From contig NC_134460.1 in NCBI RefSeq assembly GCF_047948215.1, positions 128,572,324 through 128,636,323 on the forward strand: a stretch of 64,000 bases of DNA. The letters run 5' to 3'. How positions within the stretch are numbered: position 1 is the first letter of the stretch; every line of letters begins with the position of its first letter. A program made the position numbers and the translations under genes. Positions 59,101 through 64,000 of the stretch are shown here, piece after piece. Origin of the DNA: Lycorma delicatula (Eukaryota > Arthropoda > Insecta > Hemiptera > Fulgoridae). The notes beneath the pieces were generated by a model, which worked only from the letters and a program-made list of their open reading frames with translations, ran no database searches and was not told where the DNA came from.

Positions 59101-60348
59101 CCTAGTTATGCCTAGAAACATGGGTAAATTTTTATCTAAAATAAATCACGGTAAAACATGGTGTAAAACAAAACAAAAACATGGTGAAATGGTCCATTTG
59201 TTTTTTATTTGTTTTTTGTCAACATATATATCATGATGAAGGTGATAAAAAATATTATAACCAATTTAACTGACATCAAAACCACCAAAAACTACAGTTT
59301 CATTTTAAAAATGTTAGTTAATCTCATTATGAAATCAAAAAAATTGTGAGTAATGCAAACCCATGAAAAACACTTTCAGAGGGAAGTTATCGAATCTGAA
59401 AAAAAATGATATGTATAAGATTACAAAAGTTTCCATAGCTTCAAAATATATATAATAAACAGTTTAGAAAAAAAAAGTGAAAAAGACAAGGAAGCTACTC
59501 AAATGTTAAGAGCACATCTGTTTAGAGTAACATTATTTTGTAATTTGAACAGTCCTGTGGCAAGTTAACTTTTATAATCTTAAAAATATCAATTTTGTTT
59601 TGGATTCAGGACAAATTATTTTTTAAGGGATACCTTCATAATGTATGTGTTTTTCGGCAGTTTGTATTATTCACAATTTTTTTGATTTCATAATGTTTTT
59701 GTCATAGGAGATTCACTAACATTTTTACAATGAAATTTTTTCTTGATCGTGATAGATTTAATTTAATCTAATGAGATGAACTAGATAAAAATAATGAAAT
59801 AAAAGCTGAAATCAAACCTGGCAGACCTATTGTACAGTGTTCAGTATCTGTACAACAAGCTATTGAGAGTAAAAATTATACAATTTTCAAATTCAGATCC
59901 TATGTTCTTGGCTTTCCTTTTATAATTTTAACTGAGATTTGGATTGATAGCAATTGCCAGCAGTATTGATTTACTATGTAAAAAGCGCTAACTGTTTTCT
60001 GTTTTAATTAAAGTGGTTAATGAGAAATTATACACTAATAATAATTAGAATTCATTTTTTAGACTGCTCCTTTATTTCATTTTCCATAGGTCAGTTTGAA
60101 CTGTCAGAATGCAGATGTTTACTTTCTTGCCAAGATAAATTTCCTGACATTTCTTCATCATTATTGATTAGATATTATGATTTAAAAAAAGACCTGTAAA
60201 ATATTATCTGTTTACAGAGGTCGTAAAACAACTCATCAGCTAGCGTTTTCTCTAACATTGGATTCAGTGGAAGTTTCATCTCTTGATTTTGTTGCTCCTG
60301 ATGAAGAGACGTTTGATTATTGGACAGATGGCATTAATACACTTTTAG
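31419..60348 (+). CDS. Ced-12: Ced-12/ELMO engulfment adaptor, seven exons, 3' end outside window
   Basis: ELMO/CED-12 binds the Rac exchange factor DOCK180 (Myoblast city) and helps activate Rac for engulfment of dying cells, cell migration and myoblast fusion. Exons: 31419-32255, 33563-33655, 38116-38355, 46137-46382, 48875-49153, 52047-52222, 60218-60348. All have GT-AG borders, and the frames join to about 667 residues against roughly 720-730 for animal ELMO proteins. Domains are an N-terminal ubiquitin-like Ras/Rho-binding domain (about 1-85), armadillo-type repeats (about 90-300), the ELMO domain (about 311-475) and a PH domain (about 540-665). The DOCK-binding Pro-rich tail (about 50-60 residues) should lie on an exon past 64000; I searched 60349-62260 and did not find it. 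Introns reach 8-9 kb and carry most of the transposon relics in the window. Confidence 0.92.
32256..33562 (+). other. Ced-12 intron 1
   Basis: Donor GTGAGT, acceptor TTTTTAAATAG. I see no transposon or RNA gene in it. Confidence 0.6.
33563..33655 (+). CDS. Ced-12: Ced-12 coding exon 2
   Basis: 31 codons in phase 0 beginning [13 protein letters not shown], matching the ELMO sequence [10 protein letters not shown], and ending LDSQ|GTGAAG. It links the armadillo-type region to the ELMO domain. Confidence 0.93.
33927..34710 (+). pseudogene. mariner transposase relic in Ced-12 intron 2
   Basis: The start ATG (33927) opens [12 protein letters not shown], the usual N-terminus of this mariner group. 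It is followed by [33 protein letters not shown] and KRRFMM (about 34130). In a shifted frame come [18 protein letters not shown] (about 34178-34230) and then WVPKM-type sequence. After a 23-nt inverted templated insertion and one extra G, the frame returns with [17 protein letters not shown] (34391-34445), [16 protein letters not shown] and [14 protein letters not shown]. The second catalytic motif (IHDNA, about 34688) is the last part present. The third catalytic block and the C-terminus are missing. Confidence 0.88.
34278..34318. repeat. 19-bp perfect palindrome, 3-nt loop
   Basis: TTGATAAGTGATGATCACA (34278-34296), AAA, then its exact reverse complement (34300-34318). It lies inside the mariner frame, where the family sequence expects an uninterrupted DDHKTQRMASA. 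About 23 nt are inserted. Confidence 0.95.
34711..37134 (+). other. Ced-12 intron 2, unassigned part
   Basis: AT-rich intron sequence. Open frames at 36358-36582 and on the opposite strand at 36212-36445 and 36586-36783 show no domain I recognise. Confidence 0.45.
37135..38012 (+). pseudogene. RTE-type retrotransposon, 5'-truncated copy
   Basis: The copy starts inside the reverse transcriptase ([19 protein letters not shown], about 37134-37190) and includes the catalytic box [10 protein letters not shown] (about 37231-37260). It continues with [20 protein letters not shown] (37426-37490), [18 protein letters not shown] (37570-37620) and [18 protein letters not shown] (37663-37715). The C-terminal [12 protein letters not shown] and [16 protein letters not shown] (37795-37918) follow. 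The stop codon (TGA, 37996-37998) is followed within a few bases by an A run (38003-38012), the short 3' end typical of RTE elements. Frames break at about 37277 and 37625. Compared with the copies at 24 and 62 kb, this one has the best-kept 3' end. Confidence 0.9.
38116..38355 (+). CDS. Ced-12: Ced-12 coding exon 3
   Basis: 80 codons, phase 0 at both ends. It begins [17 protein letters not shown] and contains DYKKLGF and [20 protein letters not shown], the start of the ELMO domain. The acceptor is CTGTTTAG; the donor is AAG|GTAATT. The A-tail of the retrotransposon ends only about 100 bp upstream of this exon. Confidence 0.94.
38356..38699 (+). other. Ced-12 intron 3, first part
   Basis: No feature recognised before the SINE. 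Confidence 0.5.
38700..39062 (+). mobile_element. tRNA-derived SINE with an internal palindromic insertion
   Basis: The tRNA-like head contains GGTTCAAATCC (38786-38796), a near-perfect Pol III B box (GGTTCRANTCC). About 40 nt earlier, GTAGTGACCTCG is a plausible A box. The body carries a TTTGGTGGTTGGGTTTCAGT segment and CTCAGGAATTGACGACATGAG. The tail ends near 39062 in GGCTACAGAAAAAGAAACAC. I recognise this layout from SINE-like repeats in other insect genomes (from memory). Between two ATACTAGAT copies (38829-38837 and 38920-38928) sits about 80 bp of hairpins that seems to be an insertion. Confidence 0.65.
38829..38928. repeat. cluster of hairpins flanked by 9-bp direct repeats
   Basis: AGTAGGTCTTAGTAC (38886-38900), ATA, GTACTAAGACCTACT (38904-38918) is a perfect 15-bp stem. 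TATAGGTATAAC (38852-38863) pairs with GTTGTACCTATA (38872-38883) with one mismatch. The whole is flanked by ATACTAGAT on both sides. Confidence 0.85.
39130..39830 (-). pseudogene. mariner transposase relic in Ced-12 intron 3
   Basis: Minus-strand fragments follow mariner order. The linker region reads [20 protein letters not shown] (about 39600-39665) and then KTKFKQ-like [10 protein letters not shown] (about 39400). [11 protein letters not shown] (about 39340-39370) is followed by [11 protein letters not shown] (about 39290-39320), LIHDNAHPH (about 39230-39262, second catalytic Asp kept) and a worn [12 protein letters not shown] (about 39135-39180) in place of HPPYSPDLAPSD. There are many stops and frameshifts. 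N- and C-terminal parts are too worn to place. Confidence 0.75.
39831..42095 (+). other. Ced-12 intron 3, unassigned stretch
   Basis: No gene or recognisable element except an AT dinucleotide run near 41061-41098. Open frames at 40370-40612, 40372-40605 and 40602-40850 are uninformative. Confidence 0.45.
41061..41098. repeat. (AT)n microsatellite
   Basis: Nearly pure alternating TA over about 38 bases, starting after ATATGTATATAT. Confidence 0.95.
42095..42580 (+). repeat. possible dispersed repeat
   Basis: The segment GGGTGGAACCCACTCTCTCC through GGTTGAAAACTT and GTAGTTTGTAACACCTCATTG resembles a non-coding repeat that I believe recurs in insect genomes. I can see only one copy in this window and no ends, so the call rests on memory and composition. 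Confidence 0.3.
42990..43435 (-). pseudogene. mariner (SETMAR-type) transposase fragment
   Basis: The minus strand reads [20 protein letters not shown] (first catalytic Asp in GDET kept), then [31 protein letters not shown] and [17 protein letters not shown]. After a frameshift, [16 protein letters not shown] carries the second Asp, and [13 protein letters not shown] has His in place of the third catalytic Asp. The fragment starts at the beginning of the catalytic domain and ends just after the third catalytic motif; the N-terminal DNA-binding region and C-terminus are absent. Confidence 0.87.
43436..44255 (+). other. Ced-12 intron 3, unassigned
   Basis: Very AT-rich sequence; nothing recognised. 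Confidence 0.45.
44260..44530 (-). pseudogene. N-terminal helix-turn-helix fragment of a DDE transposase
   Basis: The minus strand gives a start-like [16 protein letters not shown]. After a frameshift comes [20 protein letters not shown] with [18 protein letters not shown] and SSKK. This matches the N-terminal DNA-binding helices of insect Tc1-like elements (ENP...V.EI...T..S.RTIFN..KE). No catalytic domain follows. Confidence 0.5.
44531..45156 (+). other. Ced-12 intron 3, unassigned
   Basis: No feature recognised between the helix-turn-helix fragment and the piggyBac relic. Confidence 0.45.
45157..45781 (-). pseudogene. piggyBac transposase relic lacking its catalytic core
   Basis: The minus-strand ATG (45781) opens [15 protein letters not shown] and an acidic Ser/Asp-rich N-terminus (DSSSESS, then ESDDT). 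It continues to [20 protein letters not shown] and NLQPVP (about 45360-45440), the usual end of the N-terminal domain. Within about 20 codons it passes to the C-terminal Cys-rich domain: [27 protein letters not shown] and [13 protein letters not shown] (about 45165-45290). The whole RNase-H-like catalytic core is missing. Scattered stops are present. A TTAA at 45984-45987 could be the 5' boundary. Confidence 0.82.
45962..46031 (+). repeat. two direct copies of a GTCATATGA motif at the piggyBac 5' side
   Basis: CGACCTGAGGTCGTCATATG (from 45962) and CAACCTTTGGGTGTCATATG (from 46008) share CAACCTNNGG-GTCATATGA. They flank a TTAACGTGCC. They look like subterminal sequence of the neighbouring piggyBac element. 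Confidence 0.5.
46137..46382 (+). CDS. Ced-12: Ced-12 coding exon 4
   Basis: 82 codons, phase 0. It begins [20 protein letters not shown] and contains [20 protein letters not shown] and KTWKEMRAT, the second half of the ELMO domain and its most conserved block. Acceptor GGTTGTAG, donor AAG|GTATAA. The piggyBac-related repeats end only about 105 bp upstream. Confidence 0.95.
46383..48874 (+). other. Ced-12 intron 4
   Basis: About 2.5 kb of AT-rich sequence; no mobile element or RNA gene recognised. Confidence 0.5.
48875..49153 (+). CDS. Ced-12: Ced-12 coding exon 5
   Basis: 93 codons, phase 0. It opens [20 protein letters not shown] and includes [27 protein letters not shown] and [19 protein letters not shown], leading into the PH domain. 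Donor CAG|GTATTT. Confidence 0.95.
49154..49880 (+). other. Ced-12 intron 5, first part
   Basis: Nothing recognised before the mariner relic. Confidence 0.5.
49881..50877 (-). pseudogene. mariner transposase relic, near full length, in Ced-12 intron 5
   Basis: Minus strand, N- to C-terminus. [20 protein letters not shown] (about 50800-50860) is the first helix-turn-helix. [33 protein letters not shown] and [13 protein letters not shown] (50600-50720) follow. Next comes a worn catalytic region, with [15 protein letters not shown] sequence near 50440 and LHHSNALAH near 50205. The C-terminus ([14 protein letters not shown], about 50060; [12 protein letters not shown], about 49975; [15 protein letters not shown], 49884-49928) ends in a stop. 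The order and C-terminal GxYFEGDN signature are those of SETMAR-type mariners. Many stops and frameshifts are present. Confidence 0.85.
50900..52046 (+). other. Ced-12 intron 5, last part
   Basis: AT-rich; includes a local cluster of AATTGATCAT repeats near 51446-51500. No gene recognised. Confidence 0.5.
52047..52222 (+). CDS. Ced-12: Ced-12 coding exon 6
   Basis: Begins [20 protein letters not shown], includes [20 protein letters not shown] and PHMKDV, and ends after two bases of an Arg codon (AG|GTACAT). This is the first part of the PH domain. Acceptor TGTATTATAG. Confidence 0.95.
52223..53785 (+). other. Ced-12 intron 6, first part
   Basis: Mostly unassigned. A GGGTTCAAAT at 52433-52442 after a tRNA-like TTGAAAAGCTCT resembles a SINE head (B-box like) but is too short for a firm call. 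Confidence 0.4.
53790..53835 (-). repeat. putative mariner 3' terminal sequence
   Basis: CATATTCATAAAGTAAGGGC and CGTTTGG immediately beyond the transposase stop resemble a mariner terminal repeat. The matching 5' end was not found. Confidence 0.4.
53890..54715 (-). pseudogene. mariner transposase relic in Ced-12 intron 6
   Basis: The minus strand starts in the DNA-binding region with [17 protein letters not shown] (about 54645-54690), then [16 protein letters not shown] (about 54581-54640). In another frame [20 protein letters not shown] (about 54430-54490) carries the first catalytic Asp. A worn middle follows, including a VDFME-type stretch near 54290. The C-terminus reads [20 protein letters not shown] with [19 protein letters not shown] and VIVNWL (53975-54130). 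The third catalytic Asp is Asn (APSNYF). The N-terminus is missing or replaced beyond 54715. Confidence 0.88.
54860..56060 (+). pseudogene. RTE-like retrotransposon endonuclease fragment (second family)
   Basis: The + strand fragments are [19 protein letters not shown] (about 54917) and then [20 protein letters not shown] (about 54990-55050), the QE-R motif of an APE-type endonuclease. FFVHKEYLN follows at about 55130, then a worn GDFNA-like region near 55340-55360, [12 protein letters not shown] (about 55430-55470) and [12 protein letters not shown] (about 55540-55570). The last corresponds to the catalytic DH of the domain. A lysine-rich region (55800-55900) follows. Many stops. This family is distinct from the retrotransposon at 24, 37 and 62 kb. 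The C-terminal piece at 57900-58330 probably belongs to the same copy. Confidence 0.6.
56061..56825 (+). other. unassigned DNA between retrotransposon and mariner relics
   Basis: This may be worn reverse-transcriptase sequence of the element on either side, but I cannot identify RT motifs. Confidence 0.35.
56830..57793 (+). pseudogene. mariner transposase relic, near full length, in Ced-12 intron 6
   Basis: The + strand shows [15 protein letters not shown] (about 56915), then [20 protein letters not shown] with [17 protein letters not shown] (57038-57145). [10 protein letters not shown] comes next (about 57375), then [15 protein letters not shown] (about 57505-57545; the second catalytic Asp is lost) and KLRELDGKF (about 57562). 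[20 protein letters not shown] (57634-57690) and [14 protein letters not shown] (57751-57790) close the frame with a TAA. The [13 protein letters not shown] signature is that of mariners related to the human SETMAR transposase. There are several frameshifts and stops. Confidence 0.87.
57890..58330 (+). pseudogene. RTE-like retrotransposon C-terminal fragment (second family)
   Basis: Fragments are [14 protein letters not shown] (about 57970-58012), [10 protein letters not shown] and then a [23 protein letters not shown] reading (about 58075-58157). LLEVXKDLNINLDF (about 58165-58216) follows. They match the C-terminal region of RTE-like proteins. The RT core between this and the endonuclease fragment at 54860-56060 is absent, and a mariner sits in between. 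Confidence 0.6.
58331..60217 (+). other. Ced-12 intron 6, last part
   Basis: Unassigned AT-rich sequence. A short less AT-rich patch at 58802-58855 (CCCAGG...CTCCTCGGGG) stands out but matches nothing I know. Confidence 0.45.
60218..60348 (+). CDS. Ced-12: Ced-12 coding exon 7
   Basis: Completes an Arg codon (AG|A) and reads [20 protein letters not shown] through [20 protein letters not shown] and LL, the second half of the PH domain with the W-TDG-N-LL block. It ends TTAG|GTTGGT in phase 1. The acceptor is CTGTTTACAG. The next exon should encode the Pro-rich DOCK-binding tail. Confidence 0.94.
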
Positions 60349-62263
60349 GTTGGTATTTTGAGTATATTTGTATATTTGATGAAGAGGTGTAAAATGTTGC
60401 AGTTACATTGTAATTTGTCTTTTAAAACACAGTTAGCCCATGCATCCAGAAAGTTATATGTCGGCTTACAGTGATGTTGGTGTTACATATTTTAAGAAGA
60501 ATAATTAGAAAAGTTAAGTTAAGAATAATAGAAAACTATGCACAATAATAGATTAGTTTATATGTTACTTTTCCTTACAATTATAACATGTATTAAATAT
60601 TTGTGCTAATCTTTTTTAATGTATTAAGTGACTCTTGGCACAACCTCAACATTTGTTGATGTTATTTTTGTAAATAATGAATTGGATTGAGAAAGAATTC
60701 TTTTTAGAATTATGGTGTAGATATAGTTATGATGTAAGTATAAATGAATCTGAATTAGAATTCAACGTCATTAGAGCAATGATAGGTATGTCCTTTTTTA
60801 ACTTAATGTCTAAACGTTTAAAAAAAATAATGAATTAATTTATCCTATCCCTCTTTTTTACTTTCATATATAGACCTAGATTTATATAGCAATAATTCCA
60901 GGATTATAAAACAGTGAAACCGGTGTAGCGTTTTTCATGAGAATCAAGAAAAATAATCATGTTTACAGGAAAAGCTTGTAAGTGTGAAATGTTAAAAATT
61001 AGGTAATTCTTGTTGTCATGAACTACCTAATTGAATCTTACCTCTATTTTACACTTTCCTGATCGCACAGTATAAACCACCATTCACACTTCATGGCAGA
61101 ATAATAGCAATTTCACTTTTCAACTGGAAGGTTCTTGATTCAAATCCCACACTTGGCATTTTTTTATGTGACAATGCCATTTAAATCTCTCATAAATTGC
61201 TCTTGTAGAACTTTAAACTTTGAGAATATGCTTCATTCTTATCCTTCTGCTTTTATTTTCCAGCCATACATTTGAGTTAAAAAGTTACAGATCCCTTTTT
61301 TAATAATGTTTTGTTATGATGATCATCACTACTGGGCAGTATTTAGTGGACTTAGCTGGTGTTGATTTTTGGAAAACGTTTTTCTCACATTATTAGTTTT
61401 ATGTGGTCTGCTGTATAATGAATACTCTTGGAAGTCAGGTGACTTATTTTTGGTTTTGACTACTAAAAAGGCATTGTCTATAGATAATGTTAAGACTATA
61501 ATACTTTATGTGTATATAGGTGAAATATTTTTTTTGTATTCTCCCTCATCTGTAGATTCTCTTCATTACCAGGTGATTCCATATTCCTTAATTTATCTTC
61601 CTTAAGAAACTTGAAAAAACAATTTCTTTGCTTCCTTAAAACCCTTCTAAACTCCTTAACTTTCTAAACTTCCATAAAAACCAACTAATCCATTTATTCT
61701 CCTACATTATCAGATGATTTTGTTTTATATGATTTATATCTTTCAGAAAGATACATTTAGTGTAATTAAATTTACTATGCACTGGATTCAGAAGTTTAAA
61801 TACTCACCTACCTAAAAAAATTGTAAAACTGTACAATTTTTTACTACTTTTGATATTTTAAGAACAGTAAATGAAATACTAAAAATTAAATTCAGTCTTT
61901 TATAAATTTCATTTATGGAACCATGTATATCCTACCTCTTATGAATATGTTTTAGTCAATAATTGAAAATATTGCTCCTCAAAAAATGTTGCTTTAAAAT
62001 CTGATTTGTTCTTGACTTAAGTCTTACAGTTCACCTAATGTTAGAGCTATCTGGGTAAATTTACAACTGAAATCTTCCCCAAAGTTCAATAAATAGCTTT
62101 GGTAAAACAAATCAATCCAGTGAATTTCTAAATTTATGTGAAGGTTGATACAAACAAATATAATTTATACATGTGTTAAATTAATGATAATTTTTTTACA
62201 TTACATTTGAAGTTATATTGATGTTATAATTTTTCTACAAAAAATTAAAAATTTTCCTTTAAC
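60349..62263 (+). other. Ced-12 intron 7, part inside the window
   Basis: No exon encoding the expected MEIKLRLLD-type C-terminus was found on the + strand. A SINE-like fragment lies at about 61060-61190; otherwise unassigned. Confidence 0.5.
61060..61190 (+). mobile_element. SINE-like fragment
   Basis: GGTTCTTGATTCAAATCCCA (from 61130), with GATTCAAATCC at 61137-61147, is a Pol III B-box match, followed by a GGCATTTTTTTATG segment. This is the tRNA-like head and start of the body of an insect SINE type; no clear A box or tail is left. Confidence 0.45.
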
Positions 62264-64000
62264 AAATATGGAGGTGCCTTCCTTGGTAAAATATACCGTA
62301 GGTAAACTAGTCCCCAATTTGGATCTCCGGGTGGGGATTGCTAAGAAAGGGCTCACCAGAAAATTAAAAAATAACATTCTATGAGTTTAAGTGTGGAATA
62401 TTAGAAGTCTAAAAAAGGTTGGTAGGTTAGAAAATTTAGAGGGAAATGAATAGGTTAAATGTAGATGTAGGAATTAGCGAGGTTCGGTGGGAAGATTATT
62501 ATAAAATCATGTGACCAAAAGGACTTTTGGTCACATGATTTTAGAATAATTAACTCAGCGTCAAATAGAGGGCAGGCAGGAGCAGGTTTTGTAATGAACA
62601 AAAAGATAGGGAAGAGAGTTAGTATTTCAAAAAGCTTAGTGATAGAACTATTGTAATAAGGATAAGTCCTTATTGTTAACAATTGTTAAGTCTGTATGCC
62701 TACAAGTGCCCATGATGATGATAAGATAGAGTATGTATATGAAGAAATTGACGAAGCAATTAGATACATAAAAGGGGATGAAAATTTAATAATAGTTGAA
62801 GATTGGAATGCAATTATTGGATAAGGCAAGGAAGGAAATACTGTGGGTGAAAATGAGCTGGGCAGAAGGAATGAAAGAGGGGACCGACTTATTGAGGTTG
62901 CACAAAGTATAATTTAGTAATTGCCAACAGTTTAAAAATCATGTTAGATGAATATACACATGGAAAAAGCCTGGTGATACTGGAAGGTATTATGTAGATT
63001 ATATCGTGGTTAAACAAAGATTTAGAAATCAACTCGTCGACTGCAAAGCATATCCTGGAGCAGACATTGATAACAACCATAATTTAGGGGTAATAAAGTG
63101 TAGATTGGGGTTTTTAAAAACTTGAAGAGAAGGTGTCAGATAAATTGGTGAAATTTAGAGAAGTTTGAGGAATATGAGGTAAAGAAAATTTTTGAGGACA
63201 TCGCAAGAGGTCTGAGTAAAAACGATAAGGTAGAGAATATAGAAGAAGAATGGAAGAATGTTAAAAAGGAAATCCTTAAATCAGCAGAAGTGAACTTAGG
63301 TGGAACAAAGAGAACTGGTAAAAGAGCTTGGATATCAGAGGATATATTGCAGCTGATGGATGAACGTAGAAAGTATAAGAATGCTAGTGATGAAAAAGAT
63401 AAAAGGAACTATCAACAGTTACGAAACACTATAAATTGGAAGTGCAAATTATCAAAAAAATAGTGGTTTAAAGAAAAGTGTTCGAAGTGGAAAGAAAAAT
63501 GATCATTGGTAAAATAGATGGAGCAAACAGGAAAGTTAAAGAGAATTTTGTGGTACATAAATTAAAATCTAATAACGTGTTAAATAATGATGGTACACTG
63601 ATTTATAATATGAAAGCAAAGGTCGATAGGTGGGTGAAATATATTGATGAGTTATACAGAGGGAATGAATTAGAAACTGATATTATAGAGGAAGACGAGG
63701 AAGTTGAAGAGGATGAAAAGGGAAATACAATACTGAGATCTGAATTTAAAAAAAAGCATTAAAAGATTTGAATGGCAGAAAGGCTCCTGGGATAGACGGG
63801 ATATTTGCAGAATTACTGTGCAGTGCAGGTGAAGAAGTGGTAGATTATACAAAATTATGTGTAATATTTATGAATAGGGAAATTTTCATCAGACATATTA
63901 TATTATTATCAAGAAACCAAAGAAAGCAGAAATAGATAAATGAAGAATACAGAACAGTTAGCTTAATTATTCTTGCATCAAAAATCTTAACTAGAATTCT
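62264..64000 (+). pseudogene. RTE-type retrotransposon, endonuclease and start of RT, cut by window end
   Basis: Starts with ACAAATATGGAGGTGCCTTC, the same 5' end as the copy at 24026. The endonuclease shows RSLKKVGRLENL (about 62405-62440), EMNRLNVDVVGISEVRW (about 62443-62495), KGDENLIIVEDWNA (about 62770-62810) and YYVDYIVVKQRFRNQLVD (about 62986-63040). ADIDNNHNLGVIK (about 63061-63100) has Asn where the catalytic Asp of DHN is expected. The linker ENVFEV-type region is open at 63478-63762. The RT begins KALKDLNGRKAPGIDGI (about 63745-63800). It carries stops and a 27-bp near-perfect palindrome from an inverted insertion (62495-62550). It lies sense in Ced-12 intron 7. Confidence 0.88.
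62495..62550. repeat. 27-bp inverted repeat, 2-nt loop, one mismatch
   Basis: The inner 20 bp of each arm are perfect: TAAAATCATGTGACCAAAAG (62502-62521), GA, then its reverse complement (62524-62543). Pairing continues outward for seven more bases with one mismatch. The copy at 24 kb has a simple GAAGACTTTTGG at this site, so about 28 nt were inserted. Confidence 0.95.

Noticed and set aside
60640..62260. Search for the final Ced-12 exon
   Set aside because: Acceptor-like TTTTTAG and TTTCAG sites exist (for example near 60705 and 61746), but none opens a frame resembling the conserved ELMO C-terminus. The exon probably lies outside the window.
1..64000. CRISPR arrays, tRNA or rRNA genes, endogenous viral genes
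   Set aside because: No regularly spaced repeats, no cloverleaf beyond SINE-type B boxes, no rRNA-like segments, and no viral protein motifs were seen on either strand.

Overview
The window is AT-rich nuclear DNA from an insect. Long introns, standard GT-AG splice sites, two clear insect orthologues (Rsf1 and Ced-12/ELMO) and a large load of decayed transposons of arthropod type support this. A hemipteran-like lineage is my guess, from the style of its repeats. I see no bacterial, viral, CRISPR or organellar signature.

Layout. (1) About 1-2.46 kb: the last coding exon of an ABCG (white-type) half-transporter on the + strand, with a dead Tc1/mariner-superfamily transposase antisense in the intron before it. 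(2) About 2.5-19.8 kb: intergenic DNA with no host gene that I recognise. It holds a mariner relic (3.5-4.5 kb), a broken copy of a repeat-associated insect protein family (8.1-9.8 kb) and two piggyBac relics (10.9-11.6 and 13.4-14.2 kb). (3) About 19.87-30.6 kb, minus strand: Rsf1, a one-RRM glycine/arginine/serine-rich splicing factor. Its main coding exon is 22512-21788, with a probable 3' coding exon at 19925-19874 and a probable 5'UTR exon at 30.5-30.6 kb. A pogo-like MITE sits in its last intron and a worn RTE-type retrotransposon in its 8-kb first intron. (4) 31.4 kb to beyond 60.35 kb, plus strand: Ced-12/ELMO, with seven coding exons and the last one outside the window. Rsf1 and Ced-12 are head to head, about 0.8 kb apart, and may share a promoter.

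The Ced-12 introns are filled with transposon relics: at least five mariner-type copies on both strands, a helix-turn-helix transposase fragment, a piggyBac copy without its catalytic core, SINEs, and pieces of at least two RTE-like retrotransposon families, one of them split around a mariner. All transposase and reverse-transcriptase genes here are broken.

I found no convincing undescribed system. The most unusual observation is recurrent: in four separate transposon copies there is a near-perfect inverted repeat with a 2-5 nt loop. In three, comparison with a paralogous copy or the expected protein shows it arose as a short inverted templated insertion. This looks like a local mutational process, such as template switching or snap-back repair. 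Also worth a second look are the multi-copy uncharacterised protein family, the MITE with a duplicated end, two piggyBac copies that lost the same central region, and the alternative C-terminus of Rsf1.
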